A stretch of DNA of 45,708 nucleotides from SIAJ01 sp036266155. GTDB taxonomy: Bacteria > Planctomycetota > Planctomycetia > Gemmatales > Gemmataceae. The position numbers and the translations under genes were made by a program. The notes below the pieces were generated by a model. That model was not told the DNA's origin, made no database searches, and worked only from the letters and a program-made list of their open reading frames with translations. Position 1 is the first letter of the stretch, and every line of letters starts with the position of its first letter. Positions 1 through 9,126 of the stretch are shown here, in pieces. The stretch covers positions 1 to 45,708 of the forward strand of contig DATANR010000431.1 in NCBI GenBank assembly GCA_036266155.1. Reading direction: 5' to 3'.

Positions 1-241
1 CCGCATCGTCGCCGGCCCAGGTATTCACTTTGATCGTGTCGATGCCCGAGAACACGAATGTTCCCCAGCCTGTAGCCGACCCCGTGATCAGGCCGGTGCC
101 GTTGTCATTGATGATCACGGTATCCGGGGCGCCGTCACCAATGATTTCCATCGTGTTTTGGACGCCATGGCTGACTACGCAGGCCGGCACATCGCGTGTG
201 TCCAGGCGCTCGAGACCCAAGGATGCCTTCCGCTGACGCAT
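1..241 (-). CDS. Secreted or surface protein, N-terminal part (runs off the left edge)
   Basis: Only the first 80 or so codons are in the window. The ATG is at 241-239 and the frame stays open to base 1. The chain opens with a basic stretch followed by GLERLDTRDVPA, the leader type seen at the start of many planctomycete exported repeat proteins (LE-x-L-x-x-R-x-x-P). After it comes a Gly/Asp/Asn-rich stretch (GDGAPDTVIINDNGTG, then NTWAGDDA) that resembles the beginning of a calcium-binding RTX-like or beta-roll repeat protein. The missing part would show whether RTX nonapeptides follow. Function beyond surface or extracellular location cannot be judged. It lies on the same strand as the four genes to its right but is separated from the DUF1080 remnant by about 40 bp. 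Confidence 0.65.
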   Translation of the reverse strand, partial: MRQRKASLGLERLDTRDVPACVVSHGVQNTMEIIGDGAPDTVIINDNGTGLITGSATGWGTFVFSGIDTIKVNTWAGDDA

Positions 242-281
242 GACTAAGCTCCAGTAATTTCGTTCGATTTTGGGACTGTTA

Positions 282-879
282 TTACGGCAACTCTTTGATC
301 TTCACGTTGCGAAACTCGACCAGGCCGTCCCAGCTCTGTAGGCCGATGTGCCCGGTTTTCCTCAGCAGGTCCGGGTGTTGTTTGGTCATCTGCTTAAAAT
401 TCGCCAAATCGCAATCCAAAACTGCCGTGCCGTTCACCTTAACGTTGAGTCGATCTCCCTTCACGACGATGTCGACGGCATTCCATTCACCGGTTGGCTT
501 TAGCACTGCGCGCTTCTGGGGCCCAACAACCCCAATGATCCCGCCAGTCTGCGAATCACCGGGCCACTTCTCCGAAATCGCCGCATCGACGAATTGGATT
601 TGATTACCGTCGAAGCTGGGGTCGGTGTCCGTGGAATTGCGGAAGGCGATTCCTGTGTCGGCGTTCGCGCTCAACTTGATCTCCAGATGCAGATCAAAGT
701 TCGCGTATTCTTTCTTCGTCATGTACCATCCGCCGCCGCCGCGGCGCGTGAAGATGGTGCCGTCATCGGACGTATCCATCCTTGTCGGCCTTTTCATCGC
801 CGGCGTGGAGTTCGCCCATTGGCTGCGAAACAATAAGCGCCAGGACAACTGAAACGCAGGCTGTTGCAAGGATTCGCAT
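282..879 (-). pseudogene. DUF1080 (3-keto-disaccharide hydrolase-like) gene, reading frame broken
   Basis: Bases 779-282 encode a good DUF1080 core (DGTIFTRR, GWYMTKKEYANFDL, GIIGVVGPQKRAVLKP, GHIGLQSWDGLVEFRNVKI), a lectin-like beta-sandwich family common in planctomycete secreted glycan-degrading proteins. The natural start is in another frame: the ATG at 879-877 is preceded by a strong GAGGAGG ribosome site and opens a classical signal peptide (MRILATACVSVVLALIVSQ). That frame reaches TGA at 765-763, exactly where the domain frame takes over; a +1 shift at the TGA joins ...DKDGYVR to DGTIFT. The usual N-terminal 'FNGKDLTGW' strand of the family is absent, so an out-of-frame internal deletion is more likely than a single sequencing error. 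A shorter product from the ATG at 779 is possible but would not be exported. Confidence 0.7.
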
Positions 880-891
880 GACGATCCTCCT

Positions 892-1344
892 CTAAGAAGT
901 ACAACGGACCGCCTGCCGGCGGCGGACCACCCAAGCGCCGGCCCCCAGCAGTCCAAACGCCAAGCAGATACCCAACGCTCCAAGGAACCCAAAGAACGTA
1001 CCCAGGTAGGTGATCTGGTTCTGGGGGTATGGCTTGTCGCGCCAACTCAGGTGGTCGATCAGCGATCCCCCAACAATCATTCCGACGGCCGCCGCTAATG
1101 CAACGAGGCCCACTTTCGCAACGACCTTGTTGTGCCGCCACCACACGCACAGCGCCGCGAGAACGACAAGGGGCGACACGACCCACGTCAGAACCCCGAG
1201 TTTTGGGTAATTCACACGGCCGTCGGTCTGCCCGCCCTTGTCGAGCATCGTGGTCACGGCGATTGTCACGACACCGAACAGGGCGAGTGGAATCGCTGTC
1301 CGGAGAACCCATAAATCGCGTCGCAGGGGTGGCCCTCCGATCAT
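892..1344 (-). CDS. Small integral membrane protein, unknown function
   Basis: 150 residues. I place the start at the ATG 1344-1342, which overlaps the stop codon of the upstream transglutaminase-like gene as ATGA, so the two are probably translationally coupled. The chain has four hydrophobic segments, roughly residues 15-33 (IPLALFGVVTIAVTTML), 50-67 (WVVSPLVVLAALCVWW), 75-92 (VGLVALAAAVGMIVGGSL) and 112-138 (LGTFFGFLGALGICLAFGLLGAG), with basic residues at both ends. No catalytic motif is visible. Longer open reading upstream of the ATG is out-of-frame shadow of the neighbour and is low-complexity Arg/Gly-rich. The context suggests an envelope role together with the TPR/transglutaminase-like protein, but I do not recognise a family. 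Confidence 0.7.
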   Translation of the reverse strand: MIGGPPLRRDLWVLRTAIPLALFGVVTIAVTTMLDKGGQTDGRVNYPKLGVLTWVVSPLVVLAALCVWWRHNKVVAKVGLVALAAAVGMIVGGSLIDHLSWRDKPYPQNQITYLGTFFGFLGALGICLAFGLLGAGAWVVRRRQAVRCTS

Positions 1345-3173
1345 TTTCGCGGCCGATCGCGGTACGCCACGCGGGCCTCTTCCAATCGCTCGTTCTTCGG
1401 CAAATACTTCAGCCCGAGCTCGACGACCCGCACCGCTTCCGCCGAATTGTTCTTCTCTGTTTTGGCCCAATCGAGCACGGTGACGACCGCGTTGTTCATC
1501 AGCCGGTCGTTGCCCGGCACGGCCTTGAGGCCCTCCGCATACTTGGCGATGGCCGGCTCCCATTCCTTCCGCTTCGCCAAATGATGGGCCCAGCGGTCGA
1601 AAGCTTCTGCGGTAATTTCAGGAGCGGCGTCGCCAGCGAACGGTTTGCCGGCCTTGGCGAAATCGACCGACTCGGCGAACTTCTTCGCTTCAGCCAATTC
1701 GATCATCCGGTTGCGCACGAAGCCGACGCCCGCGTGTTTCACAACGTCGTTGGTCGGGAACTGCTTGCTCACCGCGGTGAAATGGGCCGCGGCCGCCTCC
1801 GAATCCTTCGCGTGCAAAACCTTGAGCGCCTTGTGAACGTGGTAATCCAGCCCGTCGGTCAAATCGCGGTCTTTTGAGGTGACGTCCAAGCCGGCGGCCA
1901 GAACCTTCAGTGAACCGTCGAAGTCGCCTTTGGCCAAATGCTCCTGCGACCACTGACGATAAGCACTGCCGCGCCACCAGCGCAGGACAGCGGACTTGTC
2001 CTCACTCAAGAGCTTCATTCCGCGGTCGGCGTAGGCGATCCCTGCCTCCCAGCCAGCGGCCCGGCGCTTCCGCCCGGCGGCCTCGGATAGCCAGTCGGCA
2101 GGACGGCCAAAGATCGGATCGGCGGGAACAGCGACAGCCGCCTTGTCGATCAAGGCCAGCCCGGCTTCGAGACGGCCGGCGTTCAACTCGGTCTCGATAG
2201 TCTTTCTCCAGACGTGAGCGTGATGATCTCGGAGGTCCCGGTCATCCGAAGCCGCCGCAGCGACAGCGAACAGACGGAGGGCGGCATCGATCTTGCCCGC
2301 GTCGGCCAGGGACGAGCCCCAGCGTGCCAACTCGGCATTCAGATTGTGGGCGGCCGTTCGGTTCGTCGGGTGCAGGGCCAAAGCGATCAGATTCCACTCG
2401 ACTGACTCCGCGTGCCGCGGCGACTTGGACTGGGCGATTTTCGTCGCCCGGTTGCTCGCCGTGCTCGCGGCCAGCCCGAGCGCGTCGGCGTCGTACCCAT
2501 CCTTGCGGTCCGGCTCGTTGCCAAAGAGGATCACATTTGGTCGGTTCCGTTTCGCCGGCCAGTCGAATCCGTCCGGATTCGTCGGTTCGATCTGGATGCG
2601 CTCCTTGCCGTCGACCAGGTCGATCGAGGCGTGCCCGGCCACGATATTCCCACCCGGTATGAGGATGACCTTCAACTCCAGCCCGAGCCGGGTGCCGACG
2701 ACGTGATACAAGGCCGCCGACGAGACGCAGTTAAACTTGCCCGTGTCGAGGACCGCAGGCAGCGACGATTGGTGCCCGACGTAACCGTTCTTCATCGCTC
2801 CGCTGTGCAGGAAGCGGAGGAGCTTGTCGGCCTTTTCCCGCGGAACAGCGTCGCCAGCCGCTTTCTTGGCTGCGATTGTCAGTTCATCGAGTCGGCGGGC
2901 GCACTTCTCTCGCTCCGCTGGGTCGTTGACGCCCGATACGAAAAGCAAGGCCCGGAGGGTGTCGTCGGCAGTCGCCTTGGATCGTGCCCCCCAGACCGCG
3001 TCGAGAAACTTTCGGTCGTCAGCGCTTGGACATGGGATCGTGCCGACGTCGGCCTTGCCGAGCCGGTCGAGAACTTCCAACGGCGGGATCGCTAATGGAT
3101 TCTTCTCGGCGGCCGGCTTCTTGGCCTGAGCGACGGCGGCGACCGCCAGGAGAATGGCAAGTGTCCGGATCAT
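1341..3173 (-). CDS. Secreted transglutaminase-like protein with TPR-like repeats
   Basis: 610 residues. ATG at 3173 has an AAAGGAAAC ribosome site. Residues 1-17 form a signal peptide (MIRTLAILLAVAAVAQA). Residues about 100-215 look like a transglutaminase core: GKFNCVSSAALYHVVG places a candidate nucleophile at Cys149, GNIVAGHASIDLV a candidate His181, and IQIEPTNPDG the third acidic position. This arrangement matches the bacterial SirB1/transglutaminase-like group, where members are proteases or peptide-bond-modifying enzymes or inactive scaffolds. From about residue 260 to the end the chain is helical with repeating Ala/Leu patterns (for example AAHNLNAELARWG, AIAKYAEGLKAVPGNDRLM) typical of TPR arrays that bind partner proteins. 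Its stop overlaps the start of the small membrane protein gene. Substrate is unknown. Confidence 0.75.
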   Translation of the reverse strand: MIRTLAILLAVAAVAQAKKPAAEKNPLAIPPLEVLDRLGKADVGTIPCPSADDRKFLDAVWGARSKATADDTLRALLFVSGVNDPAEREKCARRLDELTIAAKKAAGDAVPREKADKLLRFLHSGAMKNGYVGHQSSLPAVLDTGKFNCVSSAALYHVVGTRLGLELKVILIPGGNIVAGHASIDLVDGKERIQIEPTNPDGFDWPAKRNRPNVILFGNEPDRKDGYDADALGLAASTASNRATKIAQSKSPRHAESVEWNLIALALHPTNRTAAHNLNAELARWGSSLADAGKIDAALRLFAVAAAASDDRDLRDHHAHVWRKTIETELNAGRLEAGLALIDKAAVAVPADPIFGRPADWLSEAAGRKRRAAGWEAGIAYADRGMKLLSEDKSAVLRWWRGSAYRQWSQEHLAKGDFDGSLKVLAAGLDVTSKDRDLTDGLDYHVHKALKVLHAKDSEAAAAHFTAVSKQFPTNDVVKHAGVGFVRNRMIELAEAKKFAESVDFAKAGKPFAGDAAPEITAEAFDRWAHHLAKRKEWEPAIAKYAEGLKAVPGNDRLMNNAVVTVLDWAKTEKNNSAEAVRVVELGLKYLPKNERLEEARVAYRDRPRK

Positions 3174-3212
3174 CGTTGTTTCCTTTGGGTGGTGGTCGAA
3201 TACTCCGACTCG

Positions 3213-4910
3213 CTAGAACTCGCGCGCGACGACGTCCCCCACGGCCCCGAGCCGGATCGCCGTTGTGTCGTTGCCTCGGCCAGGCTTGAGGTGAATGCTG
3301 GTCCCACTGACGCTGAGGGACACTAACTCCTCGGCCTCGATCCCGTGACTTGATGCGTTGCCCGGTGTACCGAGAAGTTGCCCCTGGATCACGACCGGGC
3401 CGATCCGGGAATGGCTGTGTGGGCGGTCGACCGCGGCACCGCCGGTAATCTTCGAGTCGTCGTTGTCGCCGAAGGTGTTCGTCAGGTATCCCGCGGCGAT
3501 CCCGGCCGCCAGGTCGCTCGCGATCCAGTCCCCATGGACCGTGACGGCGCCAATTTGGACGTCCGCATTCCCAGTGACTCCGAGAATGTCGTACCCCGCG
3601 ACGATCTGCGAGTTCTCCACTCGGCCGAACACGGTCAGGCTCCCGATCCCCACGGACGGCTTGCCATCGGGGACCAGAGGCCCCATGCAGCTCACGGATG
3701 AATTCACCAAACTGCCCCGAATCACGAGCCGCCCGAGCGACGAGTAAGCCCAGATCCCGCCATGAACAGAACCGCCGACGATCAACGACGCGATCCGCGC
3801 TGCGCCGATCGCGCCGGTCAGTGAGCCGCCAATCCGGACGTCGCCCAGGGTGTTCGCGTTGAAATAACCGTTGTTGGTCGAGTCGCCGATGGAACCATGG
3901 ACGACCACCGACGCTGACCGGTTAACGGTAATGGAACTCAGCAGGTTGCCCCCGACGGTCATCGACCCGATCGTGTCGTTGCCCATGTCCAAGAGACCTG
4001 AAATCGATTGCGAGGGACCAGGGACGAGCGACCCGCCGATGGACACGCTGGCGACCATACCGAGGGTCAACCCGGAGATCGAACCCGACTTGTTCCCGCC
4101 TCCGCCGACAAGGTTGCCGGCGATTCGGATCGGCCCGGCGTCCGTGCCAAGCGTAACCTGGCCGCTGCCGTCGAGCACGCCGCCGAACACGGACCCGCCG
4201 ATCGTCAGCCCGATCAGTTTTCCACCGGCCGCGATGATTCCGGTTGGGGTCACGCTTCCGTTCAGTGAGATTCCGCCGCCGACGAGGTCGCCGCCAATCG
4301 AAACCGGACCGAGCGCTCCACTCGTTCGGATCTCGCCGGTTCTCCACCCACCGATCAACGACCCGCCGATGTGCACAGGACCGGCCTTTCCGTTCGGCCC
4401 GCTCATGGCGATCGACACGCCGTCCAGGTCGCCGTGGACCGTCAGTGAGCCGAGCGCCCCATGCAGGTTGCTCAGTAGTGACGAAAATGGCCCTTGGGTC
4501 GTCGTCCCGAATCGGCCCATCGACATGGCCGTCAGCGATTTGACCGCGACGGAATTCGCCGTCCCGGCTCCGGCGTCAATCCGCCCGAGATCGCCATGGA
4601 CAGATACGGCCCCGAGGTTAGTCCCAGTGGCGCTGATGTAACCGACGTTTACCAGTCCGTTGCCGCCAGTCGAGCCCGGCTTGGCTGTGATCGAGACCGA
4701 AGTTCCCGCGAACTTGTTATTCAGGAATAATGCTTGGAGCTGGTGCATGCTGGCGTCGAAACTGGCCACGGCAGGCAGGTCCGCGTCGGTCCCGGCCGAC
4801 GTGCGAACAGTGACGATGTCGCCATCGACATCCGTGTAATGAAGAATCGCGGTCGGCAGGACGCGGTCGCAAAGTTGACGGAGGGCAAGGGCTGAACGGC
4901 GGAATCTCAT
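3213..4910 (-). CDS. Large secreted repeat protein (beta-solenoid-like surface protein)
   Basis: 565 residues. The N-terminus (MRFRRSALALRQLCDRVLPTA) is a basic leader ending in a variant of the planctomycete L-x-x-L-x-x-R-x-L-P sorting-type motif. From about residue 95 on, the chain is built of imperfect 25-30 residue units with the core 'G-x-V-x-I-G-G-S-L-x-G-G' (IRIAGNLVGG, VSIGGSLVPG, VRIGGSLTGA, LIVGGSVHGG, AVTVHGDW). The regular alternation of Val/Ile with Gly predicts a right-handed beta-solenoid. Such proteins are common and numerous in Gemmataceae and are assumed to be cell-surface or extracellular; no enzymatic motif is seen. A 25-bp perfect palindrome (4937-4993) sits 27 bp upstream of the ATG, inside the leader or promoter. 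Confidence 0.75.
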   Translation of the reverse strand: MRFRRSALALRQLCDRVLPTAILHYTDVDGDIVTVRTSAGTDADLPAVASFDASMHQLQALFLNNKFAGTSVSITAKPGSTGGNGLVNVGYISATGTNLGAVSVHGDLGRIDAGAGTANSVAVKSLTAMSMGRFGTTTQGPFSSLLSNLHGALGSLTVHGDLDGVSIAMSGPNGKAGPVHIGGSLIGGWRTGEIRTSGALGPVSIGGDLVGGGISLNGSVTPTGIIAAGGKLIGLTIGGSVFGGVLDGSGQVTLGTDAGPIRIAGNLVGGGGNKSGSISGLTLGMVASVSIGGSLVPGPSQSISGLLDMGNDTIGSMTVGGNLLSSITVNRSASVVVHGSIGDSTNNGYFNANTLGDVRIGGSLTGAIGAARIASLIVGGSVHGGIWAYSSLGRLVIRGSLVNSSVSCMGPLVPDGKPSVGIGSLTVFGRVENSQIVAGYDILGVTGNADVQIGAVTVHGDWIASDLAAGIAAGYLTNTFGDNDDSKITGGAAVDRPHSHSRIGPVVIQGQLLGTPGNASSHGIEAEELVSLSVSGTSIHLKPGRGNDTTAIRLGAVGDVVAREF

Positions 4911-4936
4911 AAGGCCCTGCTTTCACACCAATACGT

Positions 4937-4993
4937 CGTGGGGCAGGCCTCCCGGCCTGCCTTCGCTTGGCAGGCCGGGAGGCCTGCCCCACG
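4937..4993. repeat. Perfect 25-bp inverted repeat (REP-like palindrome)
   Basis: Arms 4937-4961 and 4969-4993 are perfectly complementary around a 7-base loop (TTCGCTT); the arm core is GGGGCAGGCCTCCCGGCCTG. It lies between two divergent genes, so it cannot be an ordinary terminator for either. It is the kind of GC-rich intergenic palindrome that occurs in many copies in planctomycete genomes (recalled, not checked here). A hairpin this stable in the 5' leader of the repeat-protein gene could affect its expression. Confidence 0.85.
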
Positions 4994-5125
4994 AAGAACC
5001 GACTGTCGTTAGGGTGAGTACGCCCGTTCGCCGGAAAACCTACCGGGAAGCTTTTTGTTTGCGTGAATTGTGCCGCCGTCGCAGAATTGAGCGGTAGGTT
5101 TCGGCGACCGGCGGGGTACTTATTG

Positions 5126-5749
5126 GTGGGACGCGCACCCTCATCGCAGACGAGTCCAACCTTACTCGGCCGCCTCCGTGCTAATCCCGCGGATCAGGCG
5201 GCCTGGAACGGGTTCGTCGCGCGCTATGCCCCGAAGATCCTCGGCTGGTGCCGGCATTGGGGCCTACAGCAGGCCGACGCCGAGGACGTGACGCAGAGCG
5301 TCCTGTTCAAACTGGCCGCGAAGATGCGCGACTTTGTGTACGACCCCGCCCGCAGCTTCCGTTCCTGGCTCAAGACGCTGGCGCATCACGCGTGGGCTGA
5401 TTTCCTGGAGGCGCGCAACCGGCCGGGCGTCGGCACCGGCGACAGCCACGTTGTCGAGCGGCTGAAGACCGTGGCCGCCCGCGATGATCTCGCGACTCAG
5501 CTTGAAGGAGAGTTTGACAAGGAGTTGTTCGACGAGGCCGTTGCTCGCGTTCGACTACGCGTCACGCCGGCCAAGTGGGAGACGTTCAAGCTTCTGGCCA
5601 TCGACGGCCTCTCGGGGGCCGAAGTCGCACAGCGACAGAACATGAGAGTGTCGACCGCCTACGTTGTCCGCAGCAAGGTGCAAAAGATGCTTCAGGAAGA
5701 AATCGTCAGGCTCGAATCTCCCGGTGGCCCCACCGAGGAGAGCCTGTGA
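5126..5749 (+). CDS. ECF-like RNA polymerase sigma factor
   Basis: 207 residues from GTG 5126, chosen because relatives start with a short 'SSQTSPTLLGRLR' segment; the frame stays open upstream to a GTG at 5063. Region 2 covers WNGFVARYAPKILGWCRHWG, then ADAEDVTQSVLFKLAAKM (core-binding and -10 recognition) and RSFRSWLKTLAHHAWADFLE. Region 4 is degenerate but present (ATPAKWETFKLLAIDGLSGAEVAQ-like helix-turn-helix, then STAYVVRSKVQKMLQEEI). The protein would direct RNA polymerase to a dedicated promoter set. Its TGA (5747-5749) overlaps the GTG start of the downstream kinase by GTGA, so the pair is one translational unit. There is no separate anti-sigma gene; the kinase carries a zinc-finger-like N-terminus that may serve that purpose (inference). 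Confidence 0.85.
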   Translation: MGRAPSSQTSPTLLGRLRANPADQAAWNGFVARYAPKILGWCRHWGLQQADAEDVTQSVLFKLAAKMRDFVYDPARSFRSWLKTLAHHAWADFLEARNRPGVGTGDSHVVERLKTVAARDDLATQLEGEFDKELFDEAVARVRLRVTPAKWETFKLLAIDGLSGAEVAQRQNMRVSTAYVVRSKVQKMLQEEIVRLESPGGPTEESL

Positions 5750-8700
5750 CGCGTTGCCCGACTGGCGACGAGCTTCGGAGCTGGCTGGCCGAATTGCTGC
5801 CTGGCCCCGAGCGCGTAGCGCTGGAGGCCCACGTCGACGAATGCAGCGTGTGTCAGGCGACTCTCGATACGCTTCTCGTTCGAGCGATCCCGACCGGAGG
5901 ACCGCGCGATACGCCACGGCCGGGCGGTTCCGACCGCGACGACGAGTTCTTGCGGCGATTGCAGGCAGTCACTGCAGGCGAGCAGACCGAAGAATTGGGG
6001 CCGAGTGTACCCTTCCAATGCGTGTCCGATCCCAAGTCGTCCAAACTGCCGGACGTGCCCGGCTACGAAGTCCAGGAGGAACTGGGCCGCGGCGGGATGG
6101 GCGTGGTTTTTAAGGCGCGCCATCTCGAACTCAACCGACTCGTCGCTCTGAAACTCCTGCGCGTCGACCGCCGGTTGGAGCCGAGCGACCGGGTCCGCCT
6201 GCGGACGGAGGCCGCGGCCGCGGCCCGGCTCCAGCATCCGGACATTGTGCAGATCTACGACACCGGCGAGTGCGAGGCCGGCCCGTATTTGACGATGGAA
6301 CTGGTGCCCGGCGGCAGTCTCGCCGAGCACATGCGCGGCATCCCGCAACCGGCGCGCGACTCGGCCGAACTCGTTGCCCGACTGGCCCGCGCCATCCATT
6401 ACGCCCACGAGCACGGCGTCCTTCACCGCGACCTGAAGCCGGCAAACATACTGCTCAATGTCGAGTTGCGGCAACCGAAAATCGCCGACTTCGGCCTGGC
6501 CCGCTGGCTTGAGGCAGACAGCGCACAAACGCCAACTGATGCGGTCATCGGGACGCCCTGTTACATGGCGCCCGAACTGGCCGAACGGAATCGCCCACGC
6601 CCGGGCCCGGCCGCCGACGTCTACGGCCTGGGCGCCGTGCTCTACGACATGTTGACCGGCCGGCCCCCCTTCCGGGGCGACACCGTCCTTGACACGCTGG
6701 TCGAGGTGCTGCACGAAGAACCAATCGCGCCGAGCAAGTTGCGGCCGAAATTGCCGGGCGATCTCGAAATTATCTGCCTGAAGTGCTTGCGCAAAGAGCC
6801 GGGCAAGCGTTACTTCAGCGCCTTGGCCATCGCCGAGGACCTCGATCGGTTTCTCACCGGGCGGCCCATTCTCGCCCGACCCGTCGGTCCTCTCGAGCGG
6901 GGTTGGCGCTGGGCACGCCGCAACTCCATCGTCACCGGCCTGGCTGCCGCGTTGATGGTCGCCGTCGCCGCCGGCTTCGGGGGAATCACCTGGAAGTGGC
7001 TCGATGCCGAGCGGCTGCGCAAGGTCGCGACCGACGAAGCCGGCGCCAAGGAGCAGGCGCTCAGTGAGGTCAACACGAACCTCTACTACCACAGCATGGC
7101 CCTCGCCCATCGCGAGTTGCTCGCGAACAATGTCGACGACGCCGAGCACTTGCTCGACAGCCAACCGCCGGAACGTCGCGGGTGGGAGTGGCACTACCTC
7201 AAGCGATTGTGCCACCCCGAACTGCTGGTCCTCAACCATCCAACCCTCATTTTTCATGCGCTCGGCTTTACTCCGGACGGACGGCATTTGGTCGCCAGCA
7301 ATCCGCTGGGACACGTCGAAGTCCGCTGTGTGGATGGCCAGCCGTCGTGCCAGATTCTTGAGGGAACCAGCTTCTGGATCGCCCCAGAGCGCGATCGGCC
7401 GGCGACGATCCTGACCAAGAGCGGACGCGACCTGATCACGTGGAACACGGCAACCGGTAAGGAAGCGGGTCGGCGGCAACTGGTTCATCACGACCGCAGT
7501 CCGATCCTCGGCTACAGCGCGAACGGCCAACGGTTCGCCACGGCTTCGCCGCGCGGCGAAGTCGCCATTTGGGACGTAGGAAATGGTGCGGAAATCTGCA
7601 CGCTTCAGGGCAACATCGATCCCGCGCAAATGCGCCTCGGCCCCGCTCAGTGGATGACGTTGGCCGACTTCAGCCCTGACGGCAAACGGTTCGCACTGCC
7701 ATGCGATAAAGTCGTCAAGATCTTCGACACAACCACCGGCCAGCACATTCAAACGCTCGGCGACGGGAAGAGCTTCATCTGGCGCGTTACTTTCCGGCCC
7801 GATGGCGGAGCGGTCGCTGTGGCCCGGCAAGACGGAGCCGGCGTCGTGTGGGACACGGCCACGGGCCGGGAGATTTGCCGACTGCACGGCCACACCAATT
7901 ACGTGCGGAGCATCGTGTTTAGCCCCGACGGCGAACGACTGGCGACGTCCAGCTATGACAAGACAGTTCGCTTGTGGGACGCACAATCGGGCGCTGAACT
8001 TGCCACTTATCGCGGGCACACCCAGGGCGTCCACACCGTCGCTTTCTCGCCGGATGGCACGCGGCTGGCATCGGCCTGCCAGGATCGTTCCATCCGGATC
8101 TGGGACGCGACCCACGACCCCCGCGCCTTGTTGCTCAGCAATGAATCTTCGGAGGTGCGTGGGATTGCCATCACTCCCGACGGTCGGAAATTGCTGGCCC
8201 TTTGCGCGGACGGCACACTCGTCACGTGGGACCTCCGGAATGGAAGCGTTCTTTCCCGCCGTCCGCTGACTGCTCGCGCCCCGTCCCCCGTGCGGATCGC
8301 GTTCAGTCCCGACGGCCGTTGGTGCGCCGTGAACATCGACCGCAACAGGATTCAAATTTGGGACGTCGAGCGCATGACGCCGGCGTGTCCTCCCCTCCGC
8401 CATACGGGCGAAGTGCTGTGCCTCTCGTTCAGTCCGGATGGAACCACGCTCGCTACGGGCACCTTCGACCGCATGGTGAAAACGTGGGACGTCGCGACCG
8501 GCCGCGAGTTGCAAGACCTGGGCAAACACTCGCGGGAAATCCGGTCGCTGCAGTACCTGCCTGACGGCAATCAGCTCGCGGTGGTCACGTGGGAAGGCGC
8601 TGTAACTGTTTGGAGCTTGTCGGAAAGCCGCCAGCTCGGCACTTACAACGAAGCCCGTCACAAGATCATGACCATCGCGCCGGCCGCCAACGGCCGATGC

Positions 8701-9009
8701 CTTGTCCTTGGGGCCGCGGACGGCCAAGTCGTCGAGTGGGATCCCGCCACGGACACTGAGGTTTCGCTTGTGCTCCGAACGGGCGAGAACTTAACGTCGT
8801 TGACTGTCAGCCCCGACGGTCGCCGCCTTGCCGCCGCCGTGGATTCAACGACGGTCAAAATGTGGAGCCCTTCCACCGGGCACGAGTGCATCGCTCTGCG
8901 AACGAACGGGCACAAGGTCCTTCGCGTGCTCTTCACTTCAGACGGCAATCGACTCGTGACGTTGGACAGTGCTGGAATTGTGAAGGCGTACTCGGCAACA
9001 TCGGAGTGA
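5746..9009 (+). CDS. Membrane Ser/Thr protein kinase with zinc-finger-like N-terminus and WD40 propeller
   Basis: 1087 residues from GTG 5746, which overlaps the sigma factor stop; the open frame extending further upstream is shadow. Residues 1-45 contain H-VDE-C-SV-C, the spacing of anti-sigma zinc fingers (zf-HC2-like). The kinase domain spans about 107-375: glycine loop LGRGGMGVVF, AVALK-type lysine (VALKLLRV), HRDLKPANIL with Asp229, DFG at 248-250, GTPCYMAPE and DVYGLGAVLY. A single membrane segment lies at about 394-418. The rest is a large set of WD40 repeats (FSPDG...RLWD units from about residue 500), forming one or two propellers outside the membrane or at its periphery. It is a Hanks-type receptor kinase coupled to its sigma factor; the ligand is unknown. 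Confidence 0.9.
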   Translation: MTRCPTGDELRSWLAELLPGPERVALEAHVDECSVCQATLDTLLVRAIPTGGPRDTPRPGGSDRDDEFLRRLQAVTAGEQTEELGPSVPFQCVSDPKSSKLPDVPGYEVQEELGRGGMGVVFKARHLELNRLVALKLLRVDRRLEPSDRVRLRTEAAAAARLQHPDIVQIYDTGECEAGPYLTMELVPGGSLAEHMRGIPQPARDSAELVARLARAIHYAHEHGVLHRDLKPANILLNVELRQPKIADFGLARWLEADSAQTPTDAVIGTPCYMAPELAERNRPRPGPAADVYGLGAVLYDMLTGRPPFRGDTVLDTLVEVLHEEPIAPSKLRPKLPGDLEIICLKCLRKEPGKRYFSALAIAEDLDRFLTGRPILARPVGPLERGWRWARRNSIVTGLAAALMVAVAAGFGGITWKWLDAERLRKVATDEAGAKEQALSEVNTNLYYHSMALAHRELLANNVDDAEHLLDSQPPERRGWEWHYLKRLCHPELLVLNHPTLIFHALGFTPDGRHLVASNPLGHVEVRCVDGQPSCQILEGTSFWIAPERDRPATILTKSGRDLITWNTATGKEAGRRQLVHHDRSPILGYSANGQRFATASPRGEVAIWDVGNGAEICTLQGNIDPAQMRLGPAQWMTLADFSPDGKRFALPCDKVVKIFDTTTGQHIQTLGDGKSFIWRVTFRPDGGAVAVARQDGAGVVWDTATGREICRLHGHTNYVRSIVFSPDGERLATSSYDKTVRLWDAQSGAELATYRGHTQGVHTVAFSPDGTRLASACQDRSIRIWDATHDPRALLLSNESSEVRGIAITPDGRKLLALCADGTLVTWDLRNGSVLSRRPLTARAPSPVRIAFSPDGRWCAVNIDRNRIQIWDVERMTPACPPLRHTGEVLCLSFSPDGTTLATGTFDRMVKTWDVATGRELQDLGKHSREIRSLQYLPDGNQLAVVTWEGAVTVWSLSESRQLGTYNEARHKIMTIAPAANGRCLVLGAADGQVVEWDPATDTEVSLVLRTGENLTSLTVSPDGRRLAAAVDSTTVKMWSPSTGHECIALRTNGHKVLRVLFTSDGNRLVTLDSAGIVKAYSATSE

Positions 9010-9075
9010 ACCGCAGTCGGGATTTTGGCCCATCAACTCGTGACCTGCTGCCGGTGAGCTAGCCGTCGCAAAATG

Positions 9076-9126
9076 AGAGATGGCCAACCAGAGATGGCCA
9101 AACACATACCGGGGTTGGCCATCTCT
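9076..9126. terminator. Stem-loop after the kinase gene
   Basis: AGAGATGGCCAACC (9076-9089) pairs perfectly with GGTTGGCCATCTCT (9113-9126). A second direct copy of AGAGATGGCCAA starts at 9091 inside the loop, so either copy can pair with the right arm. There is no T run, so it may be a factor-dependent terminator or transcript-end stabiliser. The rest of 9010-9266 shows no gene that I can support. Confidence 0.45.

Noticed and set aside
5692..8727. A 1011-residue open frame on the minus strand opposite the first kinase-WD40 gene
   Set aside because: Its translation has no domain motifs and is rich in Arg/Pro/Val; it is the antisense of a gene with unmistakable kinase and WD40 motifs in a high-GC genome.
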